From positions 29,716,259-29,780,258 of the forward strand of contig JAFMSR010000003.1 in assembly GCA_022818135.1 (NCBI GenBank): a stretch of 64,000 nucleotides of DNA. Reading direction: 5' to 3'. Of the stretch, positions 38,520 through 48,799 are shown piece after piece; the first letter of the stretch is position 1; each line of letters starts with the position of its first letter. The translations under genes and the position numbers were made by a program. Under the pieces are notes generated by a model. The model had not been told where the DNA came from, did not search any database, and worked only from the letters and a program-made list of their open reading frames with translations. The DNA comes from Saxidomus purpurata (lineage: Eukaryota > Mollusca > Bivalvia > Venerida > Veneridae).

Positions 38520-40800
38520 TATTTTTGGAAACAATAGAAATATATTATACCTTTACTCTGTATGATTTTGAACATTGTTTAGTTTTACTTTTTCGAACCA
38601 TTGTTTTCACAATTTTGCATAGTGTAGCTAATTAATTTCCCTTGGATTGAGGGTTAAGTTTCTATTAGTTTATTAGCTGACGACATCCACTCAATTTACA
38701 TGTATCGTTCTTTCATATCTGTAGATCCAAAGTCAACAATAACATCGAACGGATGTTTTCGTGTTCTTATGTGTCCTCGGAAAGAGAACTCACAGAATGT
38801 ACTCACAAGATTTAATTTATAGCATAATTTTGGCGACTATAACAATTAAAAAGATAATAAATATCTTTAAATTTTATTAAGCATATAACACAGCAGCAAA
38901 CGTCAGCTAAATGGTTACATCAAATAATGAATAGACAGCATTCAAAAAGAAATTACAGTAGCTATTATCATGGTTGTCAATGTGGTATGGCTACTTTTCA
39001 TATATCGATGCTTTGTAAATTAGTGTTTGTTTTTGTATGTGGATACCGCAGCTTTGCGTATCGATATAATATGTAACGAAAGCCGGTACGAGACTTTTTA
39101 TTGCATTTAAATACATATCATCTGTGTGAGCAAAGCTATCTCAATAAAATATGACAGCTTAAAAAAATATTGGACACTGAATGTTACAATTATGTTATTT
39201 AATTCCTAATTTAAGCCGTTGAATAAAAGAGTTCGTTTACAAAATGAGGTATTTCTCTGTTTTAAAGTTTAAGCATAATCATTAAGTCTTCAATTATACT
39301 GCTTTTAGTAACAATCCCCTTTATGCGTATGATTTCCCTCAATCTATTACTTGACAATGAACGCTATCTGTCTGAAATTGTATTGTTATGTTCAAACATT
39401 ATATTGCAAAACTAGTTGAATATTGGTTACAAAAGTACTCCCACAATCAAAGACCTCAGCTGTCTAAAACATGTGTTGTTAATAAAAGCCTCTTGAAACC
39501 AAAGGCAAATTTGCAATCAACATGAAACAATTTATGAGAATAGATCCGCATTTCGTGCTACGGACGATAAATCTTGTCTGTGTTTGGTATAATTGTTAAA
39601 GCAGACCAAAGAAATGGTTCATCAATATCAATTTTACGATATTTACGATTTCGGTTTTCATAAAGTTCATAGCATTTGTAATGTATAACTTTGCCTAGGA
39701 TTGAATTCTAGAAAGTATACATATTACCTAATTATGCAACACGACAGATGAACGGAAGGAAACAAAAAATGATAGATAAAACCCTTTAATTTTTCTCAAT
39801 TCAACAGGAAAACCATTTCGTATACTTTACTCGTTGAAACCCAAACGTAACTATATCAAAAGATACAGTATATAATTATCATATTACAATTTGAAAAAAC
39901 AAGGGTAGTGAGATTCATATTTGTTTAATAAAGTGATGTTCATGGACAAAAGTTTCAATGTAAATTGATAAAGGAAAAATTTACAGACGTTAATGCCATT
40001 TGAAAAATAATTAAGTATTACACTTACTTAAGCCATTTTTTTCTTAAGATTTTATTTAAAGTACCTCCGAGTTTATGTCAAGATCAAGTATTTATGACTG
40101 TTATGACATGTTCACAAATGCCATATAGTCCTGCAATGGTGTCTTGGAAAGTCGGTAACATCAAAATTTTGTTGCGTGACTGCATGGAAATGTTCTTGCA
40201 ACCTGTCAAATCAAGTTCAATTAAGGAAACATGAGTTTTAATGAGTTTAAACCATTTTTGCCGAATTCCTATTTGAATTTTTAACTTAGCTTCGAAGCAG
40301 ATGAAAAAAAAACGTCGTCTGATGAGAACTTTTGGATTACAAATTAGCAAAACATCCGTATTTATAGAAATAGTAATCTACAATTCGCTACCAATAAATT
40401 TTGTTTCAGTGCCTGATAAAAAAAGCCGAATAATCACACCTACTTGAAATTTAGTGAAATATGATTTCTTCCTTTTGAAATTCTATGCCTATTTTCAACG
40501 TTTCTCACGTGTTGATTTCCGACGTCATGTAGTGAAATTAAAGGCACCATGTGGGTATTTTAATATGTGCTTACGGCTGGCAGGTGAATTAATCAAAAAG
40601 GAAATTTGAATCTTTTAATCTAAGACAAGAAAGAATAGTAAAATTCTGAACTGTTTTTCGACGTGATATAACGACTCAGGTAACATTATTCTAGGCGGGT
40701 ATTTTATCGACATAATTATACAAATAGTTGGTACGACCAAAACTGATTAACATGATTATAATGTTTACTTTTTATAAAACATTAGGTGCTACATGTATAA
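38520..40800. other. No recognisable gene; presumed intron
   Basis: This lies between block P and the tandem duplication upstream of the cystine-knot exon. I see no exon-like island, RNA gene or element. Confidence 0.4.
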
Positions 40801-40803
40801 AAC

Positions 40804-40969
40804 GTGTGGTGAATTTGAGGTAATCATATTGGATTTATGAGGTAGATTTTTGCAAAATCTACTCTATCCCGTTCCTGATTGTTTCAAATGTGTGGTGAAT
40901 TTGAGGTAATCATATTGGATTTATGATTTTTGCAAAATCTACTCTATCCCGTTCAGGATTGATTCAAAT
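40804..40969 (+). repeat. 86-bp tandem duplication upstream of the cystine-knot exon
   Basis: Two head-to-tail copies begin GTGTGGTGAATTTGAGG at 40804 and 40890. They are nearly identical except for a 6-base deletion (GGTAGA) in the second and a few substitutions. The high identity shows a recent event, in contrast to the old macro-duplications around it. It lies about 300 bases upstream of the exon acceptor, inside the presumed intron. Confidence 0.85.
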
Positions 40970-41272
40970 GTCAATTAACTGCTTTTTTTGCACGCACTGA
41001 CATTACTGGATAAATTCGTTATTAATTAATATTTGATGATGAGTTATTATTCTTCTCACCTTGTCAGACACAATTGCAGCAGATATTCTAGCTTGAAATA
41101 TCACACTAGTTGTTACGTTGTTAGTCTCGTAGAGTACAAAATTCCACCGTAGAATAAGACGATAGGAAAGATGTATGCACCGTATTACACAGTTTTTATT
41201 ACAAATGTATCAGACATAGTGAGGTCTTGAACTAAAATGTTCTATATTTCATTTGTTATTTTGTAATTTCAG

Positions 41273-41435
41273 AAAGTCCTTCCAAAGTTACAAACGCCTT
41301 GTATGTCGCCGCTGGAATCATCATTGTGTACCTTGGACAAACAGACCCGGATTCAAGTGCTGTAGTGGACTTTCGTGCAAATGCAATCTGTGGATGCAGA
41401 ACTGCCGCTGTGTCAGTCGACTATGGGGAAAATAA
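41273..41435 (+). CDS. Terminal exon of an amidated eight-cysteine cystine-knot peptide, agatoxin-like
   Basis: The exon follows TTTTGTAATTTCAG and starts in phase 2. It encodes 53 residues to TAA (41433-41435). Residues 1-8 end in Tyr-Lys-Arg, a dibasic cleavage site. The remaining 45 hold eight cysteines at exon-peptide positions 11, 18, 29, 30, 35, 37, 44 and 46, spacing C-x6-C-x10-CC-x4-C-x-C-x6-C-x-C. This is the layout of inhibitor-cystine-knot peptides with a double CxC hairpin. The stretch CKCNLW and the C-terminal LWGK resemble the agatoxin-like peptides described from insect and crustacean neurosecretory tissue; the final Gly-Lys predicts processing to an amidated Trp. The mature product would be a secreted peptide of 43 residues with four disulfides, perhaps acting on an ion channel or receptor; its target is not inferable. 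A venom role is unlikely in a bivalve. The upstream partner exons are uncertain. Five decayed copies of the exon lie in the same window. Confidence 0.8.
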
Positions 41436-41525
41436 ATGACCCATAGTTATGCATCTATGTCTCTGTGATGACATGATTTACTCCCATTATTGTTTTCAGT
41501 ACACATGGACTTGCCATGAACATTA

Positions 41526-41531
41526 AATAAA
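41526..41531 (+). promoter_or_regulatory. Polyadenylation signal AATAAA
   Basis: AATAAA lies 91 bases after the TAA of the cystine-knot exon, giving a 3' untranslated region of about 110-130 bases. Another AATAAA overlaps the stop codon (41431-41436) but is too close to be the main signal. Confidence 0.6.
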
Positions 41532-43078
41532 TGAATTGAAGCGCATATTCCTCCAAATTTTGAAGATAAATTTATGAAACATAGTTAAAAGTTATAATCG
41601 TCTTGATATCAGATAAAATCATAATGAAAAAATATTAAAAGAAAAAAGAGCAGATTTCGTTGTGTTTTCATATAAGCTTCATTATACAGAATTACATAGT
41701 ATATTTTGAAACAAATAATTTAGACAGTGTCCAAGAAGTAAAGCATAATTAATGTAATGTGCCAATGGCAGAGTCTATGATCCTCAAACTTGAAAGAACG
41801 ATTGGATATAACCTAAGTATATCTCCGACACCAGTTGATCAAACGTTTTGAACAGTAGAACATATATACAGATCTAAGTGACACAAAAAACCCAACAAAA
41901 TGTGAAATAAATGCATTATTGAGATGACGTTTTTACTAGTTTAATTTAGAACTTTGTTTCCTATTTTATCGTGCTAACAATACTATTGTTTATCATAATA
42001 GGGAACACATCATGAAAGAAATCCTAAATATATTCTTTTGGTCCGTAATATTCCCAAGCGTTGCTATCAGTCAAGCATTAGTTTGAATTCATCAATCAAA
42101 AACGTCCAACAACCTTTGTATGAAAATAACATATTTTCAAACCTATAGTCATATCAAAAGGTTCTAGTATAAAGTATTGCGAATTCCTACCTAGATTTAT
42201 ACTTATATTGTTGATTCTAACCTATAGTTTTATATTTAAATTCATTTTTTACAACGGTAACGGGGCTTTAAAGGTATATAATTAAAATTTGGCCATGTAA
42301 CAGATTTGTTCGAAACTTTAACATCTGATCATTCACACTCATTTATGTTCACTTTGCGCTTAATTCAAGTAAGATTTTTTTACTGGAGGTAATTTTAAAA
42401 TTTGATTTTTCTATCCTGGTTACCCAACCAAGATAGAGTTATTTTATCATAAGTAAAACTTTGATATACATACTTTGCCAAAGGAAAGATATAAATATAA
42501 GACCTATTGTATTATATTTGTGAAATATTTGCATTAAAAATTATGTTTAGATGGAATTCATTAGAAATTTAAGTTTGAGAAAAAATTTACCTCCTTTTAC
42601 CTATCTTGGGTGCGCACCCAAGATAAATTGGAAATAAATGAATTCAGAAGCTACACGTTGGTTTAAAACTTTCATTTTGGTTAAAAATGTTAAAATATTT
42701 CTATATCTATCCAATTCAAATGTAAAAGTAGAAATTTTATTTAGATAAAAAAGAAATACTCAACGTTTTAAATACTTTCATATTAAAGGGGAGTAATAAC
42801 AAAATTTTATAAAAGTTAATAAAATGTAAATTTCGGATCTAACTCTATGTAATGGGTCTTTTTGTTCATTCAATAAATCTCTAACAGAATATACAAAAAG
42901 AATAAAATCTTGCTTAAAAGTAATTGACCACCTTTAATGCACATATAAAATCTAAATTAAATCCATGCTAACTTTAAACAGAAACTGATCGGAAACCACT
43001 ATTTTGCTGAAATTCTAGTCAAAAAGGAATTGTAACACATGTAACAATTGACGGATTTTATTTAATGGTTGTTGGTTG

Positions 43079-43306
43079 TTAATTAACGAATATTTTGCAC
43101 AGATGTGCGAATGGATAGACAGACTGGTGTAACGCTTTGTGCCCGTCAACCATTCTTCGAAAGGCTTGGGCATTGAGGCATAGGGTCATACATTTTTTTC
43201 TCCGAATTGGACCAGCACAGCTAAGAATAAGAACCAAACAACACAATTTACAAGCCAAAACGGATGAAAGAAAGATAGCCAGCATAATGAGAGGCAAGGA
43301 ATGCAT
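43079..43306 (-). CDS. Possible small secreted cysteine-containing protein
   Basis: A 75-codon frame starts with ATG at 43306 and ends with TAA at 43079-43081. The first 18 residues (MHSLPLIMLAIFLSSVLA) form a good signal peptide with cleavage before Cys19. The rest has seven cysteines (19, 22, 23, 30, 39, 43, 70), a basic patch RRKK at 35-38 and a charged, non-repetitive C-terminal half. AATAAA occurs 17 bases after the stop on this strand. A pyrimidine tract ending in CTTATTCTTAG before codon 30 could be a splice acceptor, in which case the hydrophobic start would be intronic. It is convergent with the cystine-knot exon, 1.6 kb away. I recognise no family, and no copy is seen in the other duplication units. 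A chance frame remains quite possible. Confidence 0.3.
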   Translation of the reverse strand: MHSLPLIMLAIFLSSVLACKLCCLVLILSCAGPIRRKKCMTLCLNAQAFRRMVDGHKALHQSVYPFAHLCKIFVN

Positions 43307-45241
43307 TTGACATTACTTTATACATGATCTATTAAACAAACTAGCAGCAATACAGGAATGTAAATGTAACATCTTTCAAGATAATTGCAATGAAACAAAC
43401 ATTCTAAATTCATAGGCGGAATAACGATAACGATTATGAAATGACTGTAATACTTATATTATCAGGATTTGAAATGTAACATTAAAATGTATATGAATAT
43501 AAAGTTATTAAAGCATGAAATATTTATTGTTGTGAAAATAAAGAATATTAAAAGGTATTGACAGCACAATAAATACTGACATCCTGTCGAAAAAGAACAT
43601 AATATGAAAGCAATAGAAGATGAATATTTAAAACTTTTGATGTTTTCGAAAAAAAATTGAAACATGTTTTAATATCATTGTGTTATTTTGAATGATTGTA
43701 AATCTATGACATAATTAGTCTGACAGAAAAGGATTGTATCAGCTCTTTAAATCACTATTAATATAAAAGCATTACAACCTCGTATAAAATCATTATTCAA
43801 TTGACTTCAGGCAATGAATTTTTCTATTGATTATAAATTGCAATAACGAAAATATTTCAGATATACTTGTAGAAGATAACTAACCTCGCGACAGAGGGCA
43901 GGCTTACACAAATAAGTCAGACGAAAGGGAACAAAAATCAAAACGATCAGATTAACCAGAAAAACAATTGAATGTGAATTAAACAGTTATTGTGTTAAAC
44001 TAATTTTCATTGTAAATCTGGTTTGATCTCATTCACTTTCCACTAGAAAATTGTACACATTGTCAGCTCTGGAAGAAACTGTAAAAGCATATCATTAAAA
44101 AAAGAGTAAACTCGTTTTGTTTGTTAGCTTACAGGTTTTATCTAAGATAAGAAAACGCTCCTTCGTGATAGATGTGTTTGTATTACATTATGTTGTGAAA
44201 ATGATTGCAAAAGGGTTGTCTTATGGTGTCCTGAATTTTCTTGTCATTTCTCGTTAATAAAATGTTTTAATTGTCAAAACAAATCAAACCATACCGAACA
44301 TCTATTGAAATAGTACTGTTTTATGCTCATGTGATTTAAAATGGACTGATTCATCTGTGTATGTATTACCCGGACTAACAAATGGGTTCGAGTACAATTA
44401 AAATGACATATAGGAAACGGAAAAGGAGTCCTACTGATAATTTAGCGTTGCCACGATATGTGATGAGGTTAGGACGTTGCATGATAACATCATGATATTT
44501 ACTTACTCGTGAAAGGGAGCAAATGGATTGAGGATAAACCTATGCACACGTCAATTTTGGAAAATAAAATTTCTGTTAAGAAAATCCTTGCAGCCTCTTT
44601 GCATAACTAATGACGTATCATCGAAAAGGTAAAATGATTTTTACAGGTTGAGAATTTATGATGATGATGTGATAGTTGTTTTTTTTTAAACTATCTCTCT
44701 ATATCAATAAATCTGATACATAAATGGAGTGTACAAGAAGCTCGAAATGGGACTTTTCGAAAATCTGGGGTCTTTTATTTTGCTTTTCAAAAATATTTTC
44801 ATGGAAAATACGATGTAATATGATTGTACCACTTTAGAAGTGACCCAAACACAAAGATAGATTAAAGATATATGTTATAACATTCAAGGATTGTTATATG
44901 AGCATTTTGTTTTTTTCTTCTGCATTAACTATTGACAAATAAGTTACCACATGATTATACAAATACAAAATATATCATCTCTTTCAGGTGTCACTATAAA
45001 CATAACTAGTCTATTACTTGAATGCTTATCTTTTTAGAACAAGTAAGTAAGAAATGTTAAAACGATGATTACCCTTTCGTTTTGCGATTGCGATGTCATT
45101 ATTCCATAATTTCTAACACAATGGACGACAAATGAAATGCTACCATTTTTACGATGTGATTCGAAACAACTCTTCACTTTACGTGGGTTGATAAAAACTA
45201 GCTCGTGTTGAGCGGCTACACGAACAATATTAACTTTTCAG

Positions 45242-45272
45242 GAAGCCTTTTAGAAGAAAACAGGTTTCTTAA
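45242..45272 (+). pseudogene. Cystine-knot exon relic b2
   Basis: The acceptor TATTAACTTTTCAG (AG at 45240-45241) is followed, in the same phase as the intact exon, by AAG CCT TTT (Lys-Pro-Phe) and a basic stretch, then TAA at 45270-45272. Downstream, a CAATCTACAT segment near 45306 is shared with relic a1 (27079). Block K precedes it and block N follows it, as for relic b1. No cysteine framework is left. Confidence 0.4.
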
Positions 45273-46964
45273 TGTTCTAACTTTATTAATTGCAACTTGC
45301 AAGTCAATCTACATGCTAGGACACCCAGTACAGTAATTTTCTTTTCATCAATGTATATGGTAAATTACGAACTCAACTTTACCCAGAAATAGACCGCGTA
45401 GTAAACATTACAATACAAGTAATCAAAGTAAAATCGGATGGGTATTGTCAGTGTCAAGGGTGAATGGAAACATTATTTTTTTAAACAGAGACATACTGGA
45501 AAAGTTTTTATAACGTATGGAAGCTTCCTGGCCATATTCATTTGATAACAAATGTTTGAAACCTGACACAATGTTTTGTCATGTATATATATTACTTTAT
45601 CGCTGAGACATTTTTAAATACTCTAAGTGTGCAAAAAGCAACACATATCTCCCATTTAAGTGAGTGCTGTTTAATTTATGTCACATAGCTCGATGTACGG
45701 CGACTTTCGAACGGAAAAAGCCTAGACATTCACACATGTATATCAGATAATATTCAAGTGAAACATTCAGCCTATGCTCTTTCTATTGTCGGGATAGTTT
45801 TGTGTGCACAAACTTTAAGTTTTACTATTCAAAATTTGAATTATTTTTGTACGGGTAACACAGATCTCTTCTTTTACTAAATGTAATCATTTTAGTGAGA
45901 AAAGATTCGACAGTTAAGTTACAAGTATTCCAAACTAAATTCAGCCTTTAAGATCCAAGATTATCTCGTATCTAAAACAACAATAATAACTAAATGATAT
46001 ACGCATTTATGTATAAGGTATATTACAAGTAAAGAATATTATGGTTTTTGCTAAAACTTACATTTTAAACCATCAACGTTACTGGCTAGGTTTAAGCATT
46101 TGACAACTTTGCAAAATAAACTAACTATAGCCTTATATTTGATCTCATCTGACTTCCAGACGTCATTCGTAAGCCTATTTGTTTTTGTAATACACTGTAC
46201 AGTTCAAGTATATCTGATACTTTGTAGTATAATTTACGTTTAACTTATTGCCCCCATGAATTGGAAACATATTCCTTTTCTCTTGAGAATGCTACTAACA
46301 AGAATATTAAACTTTATTTTAGCAATATCTGTGAAATGAGATACTTTCATTTTCAGATAATTCCCCGCTGAAAGCAATTTTGTAAATTAAAATGTTTGCG
46401 TTCAATCGATAGAAGTTGAATAAAATGTATACAATTCGTCTTATTCGTGTTGTATTACTTACCATTAATTGTTGTGTCGCTTATTTCCTTATCTTTTATG
46501 GTCATTCTTTGTCAGATTTAAATATGAAATAATTGTATAGAGAATAATTATTGGTTTCGGTGTAATACATGTATCACGTTATAATTTCACCGAGCGGGCA
46601 GCTAAAGTGATATTTTCAAATTACTTTGGCGTTCACGAGTGAAAGTAACTTGATATTACATCATTACGAACAATTGTTTTGTTTATTTTATGTTTTAAAC
46701 TCTTCCTTTGTAGAGTTTGCTTCATAAAAGGTTGAAAATTGCGGGTAACGTAATAAAAAAACATATTACAAATGACTTTTTTACAACGTCATCGTCGTAT
46801 GGTTTCCGGCATTCATTACGCAGGGTATACTTTTTTACGTTAATCCGGCTAGATGATTTTGCGCCAAATTTCACTGAGTGAACAGGGAGTTTATCATACG
46901 GTGGCACAGAGGTGACATCCACAACACTTTATTTATATTGGTGGGCGTAGAAGTAGGTGTGGCC

Positions 46965-47175
46965 TCAACTTAATAAGTTGTGGCCTCAACTTATTAACTT
47001 GTGGCCACAACTTATTAACTGTGGGCGAACTCTTAAGTTGAGGCCACAAGTAATAAGTTGAGGCCACAACTACTAACTTGTGGCCACAACTTATTGTTGA
47101 GGCCACAACTACGAACTTGTGGCCACAACTTATTAAATTGAGGCCACAACTTAATAACTTGTGGCCACAACTTTT
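46965..47175. repeat. Left subterminal array of about 20-bp units
   Basis: Repeated words such as AACTTGTGGCCACAACTTAT and TTGAGGCCACAACTT alternate in both orientations. The core TTGTGGCCACAA is a perfect 12-base palindrome, so each unit can pair with its neighbours as well as with the other arm. Such subterminal clusters are usual transposase-binding regions in DNA elements; here that is inference. Confidence 0.8.
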
Positions 47176-47593
47176 ATTGATAGCAGGGGACACGGGGCTA
47201 CTCATTCAGGCGGGGATGTTACTTCTACAAACGGTGTTTTCAGTGCTTAGGGCACAAGGCTGAGGGCTGAGTTCATGTTAATCAGGGTGTTATCAAAGAT
47301 TGGTAGCACTATAAGTAGAACTGATGAGTGCAGGGGACAAGGGACAGAGTATGTGAAGCGGGGATGATACTTATATCAACAATATCACCAGGGTTGCATT
47401 GATACTCGGGGGCGCGGGACTGGATGAAAATTGAACGATGACATTGAAGGGTACGTTTGTGACCCCAGTAGGGTTCTAACCCGAAACCTCCGGTATAAGC
47501 GGCAGACATCTTTACCCATCAAGACCACTGCGTTTGTTCGTTGTCCTGTGGTGATGTATGCATAGGTTAATTCAAGGACTTTGAGGAAACCAT

Positions 47594-47745
47594 CTAGTTA
47601 CCCCGCATCCCCGTGAAGTTAGCCCCGTGGCACCTAGTTACTCCGCATCCCCGTGAAGTTAGCCCCGTAGCACCTAGTTACCCTGCATCCCCGTGAAGTA
47701 AGCCCCGCAGCACTTAGTTACCCCGCGCCCCGCCATGTTATCCCT
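47594..47745 (+). repeat. 40-bp tandem repeat in fold-back spacer
   Basis: Four units with a 40-base period start at CTAGTTAC-like sequence (47594, 47634, 47674, and CTTAGTTACC near 47713). Each has the consensus CCCCGCATCCCCGTGAAG followed by TTAGCCCCGTGGCAC. The repeat is GC-rich and C-strand biased, unlike all surrounding sequence. It occupies the loop of the large palindrome. Confidence 0.8.
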
Positions 47746-47841
47746 TGCCCCCAAGTCTCAACACGCCTCGTGGCATATGGTTTCCTCAAAGTACCGCTTG
47801 AATTAACCTATGCATACATCACCACAGGACAACGAACAAAC

Positions 47842-47906
47842 GCAGTGGTCTTGATGGGTAAAGATGTCTGCCGCTTATACCGGAGGTTTCGGGTTAGAAC
47901 CCCACT
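47842..47906 (+). other. tRNA-like sequence in the fold-back arms
   Basis: The right arm reads TGGTCTTGATGGG (A-box-like) and, 34 bases further, GGGTTAGAACCC. That corresponds to a T arm with loop TTAGAAC flanked by GGG/CCC. A four-pair D stem (GTCT/AGAT) can be drawn in between. The left arm carries the inverted copy near 47470-47535. The element may thus contain an internal RNA polymerase III promoter or be derived from tRNA. The anticodon arm does not fold cleanly, so it is not a working tRNA. Confidence 0.35.
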
Positions 47907-48054
47907 GGGGTCACAACCGTACCGTACCTTCTCATATGTCATCAGTTCTATTTTCTCAGTCCCGTGCCCTCTAGTATCAATGCAACCCTGGTGATATTGT
48001 TGATATAAGTATCATCCCCGCTTCACATACTCTGTCCCGTGACCCCTGCACTCA

Positions 48055-48334
48055 AAAACAAAAATAATATCAAACAGGGAATGCCACGTACCAAAAACGC
48101 AGCCTCCCCAAAACGAACCCCACAGCACCCAGAAGTGCACACCACCAACACACACACACACACACACGCGCACACACACGACACACACACACACATCATG
48201 TACACACACACACATATACACTACCAACACACACTAGCATACAAAGCAAACACACGAGGACAAAACGAACAATTAAAGGAACACAGTGGGGCACCGCCTT
48301 GGAACGGTCAGTGGCAAAAACACCACTGGGGAAT
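48055..48334 (-). mobile_element. Retro-repeat copy 2, inserted in the fold-back arm
   Basis: Comparison with the left arm shows that GCACTCA/AGTTCTAC were adjacent (bar one base) before this insertion. The insert begins with the AACAAAAATAATATC end common to all four copies, then GGGAATGCCACGTACC, a CA-rich microsatellite (about 48148-48235), GGGGCACCGCCTTGGAACGG and CACCACTGGGG. It is the longest clean copy. I have met the segment with CACCGCCTTGGAACGGTCAG in bivalve genomic repeats, but the family name is not known to me. Confidence 0.75.
48148..48235. repeat. CA microsatellite inside retro-repeat
   Basis: Interrupted (CA)n with CACACGACACAC and CACATATACAC variants. It belongs to the retro-repeat: the same position is CA-rich in copy 4 (50573-50625). 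Confidence 0.85.
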
Positions 48335-48483
48335 ACAGTTCTACTTATAGTGCTACCAATCTTTGATAACACCCTGATTAACATGAACTCAGCCCTCAGC
48401 CCTGTGCCCTTAGCACTGAAAACACCGTTTGTAGAAGTAACATCCCCGTCTGAATGAGTTAGCCCCGTGTCCCCTGCTATCAA

Positions 48484-48755
48484 TAATAAGTTGTGGCCAC
48501 AAGTTATTAAGTTGTGGCCTCAATTTAATAAGTTGTGGGGGCCACAAGTTAGTAAGCTGTGGCCACAAGTTAGTAAGTTGTGGCTACAAGTTAGTAGTTG
48601 TGGCCTCAACTTAAAGTTGTGGCCACAAGTTAATAAGTTGTGGCCACAAGTTTTTACTTGTGGCCACAACTTATTAACTTGTGGCCACAACTTATTGTTG
48701 AGGCCACAACTTAATAACTTGTGGCCACAACTTACTAACTTGTGGCCACAATATA
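48484..48755. repeat. Right subterminal array of about 20-bp units
   Basis: Counterpart of the array at 46965-47175, with units such as AAGTTAGTAAGTTGTGGCC and AACTTGTGGCCACAACTTAT. It is longer than the left array (about 13 units against about 10), so unit number has drifted since the arms formed. Confidence 0.8.
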
Positions 48756-48799
48756 AATAAAGTGATGCGGATGTCACCTCTGTGCCACCGTATTATCAG

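Larger units (their letters stand above)
37830..46540. repeat. Macro-duplication unit 2
   Basis: Second unit of the array. Block P (37861-38150: AACAGATTGATTGGACAAGGTCAATC-type sequence, a CATCTGTAAC-like stretch, then GATTTACAATAT) recurs in unit 3 at 52165-52405. Then follow the intact cystine-knot exon (41273), block E (GAATTCATCAATCAAAAACG, 42089), block K (TCTTTAAATCACTATTAATA, 43743), exon relic b2 (45242) and block N (CGTGTTGTATTACTTACCAT, 46447; compare 34207). Blocks G, H and I are not visible between E and K here. Spacing of block E from unit 1 is 14.2 kb. Confidence 0.5.
46896..48793. mobile_element. 1.9-kb fold-back element with subterminal repeat arrays
   Basis: The ends are inverted repeats: ATACGGTGGCACAGAGGTGA at 46896 and its complement ending at 48793. 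Almost the whole element is one large palindrome. The left arm (46896 to about 47590) pairs with the right arm (about 47775 to 48793), and a central spacer carries its own tandem repeat. Each arm contains a subterminal array of about 20-bp units around TTGTGGCCACAA, then matching single-copy sequence, including a tRNA-like part. A 280-base retro-repeat has inserted into the right arm at 48055, which explains its extra length. No transposase frame is visible, so the element is non-autonomous. Frames read within the arms are by-products of the repeats. Confidence 0.85.

Noticed and set aside
47770..48350. Frames within the right fold-back arm
   Set aside because: Inverted-repeat and microsatellite sequence; no homologous frame is kept in the left arm.
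48467..48777. Trp-Pro-Gln repeat frames on both strands
   Set aside because: They arise from the 20-bp subterminal units of the fold-back element, whose length is near a multiple of three.
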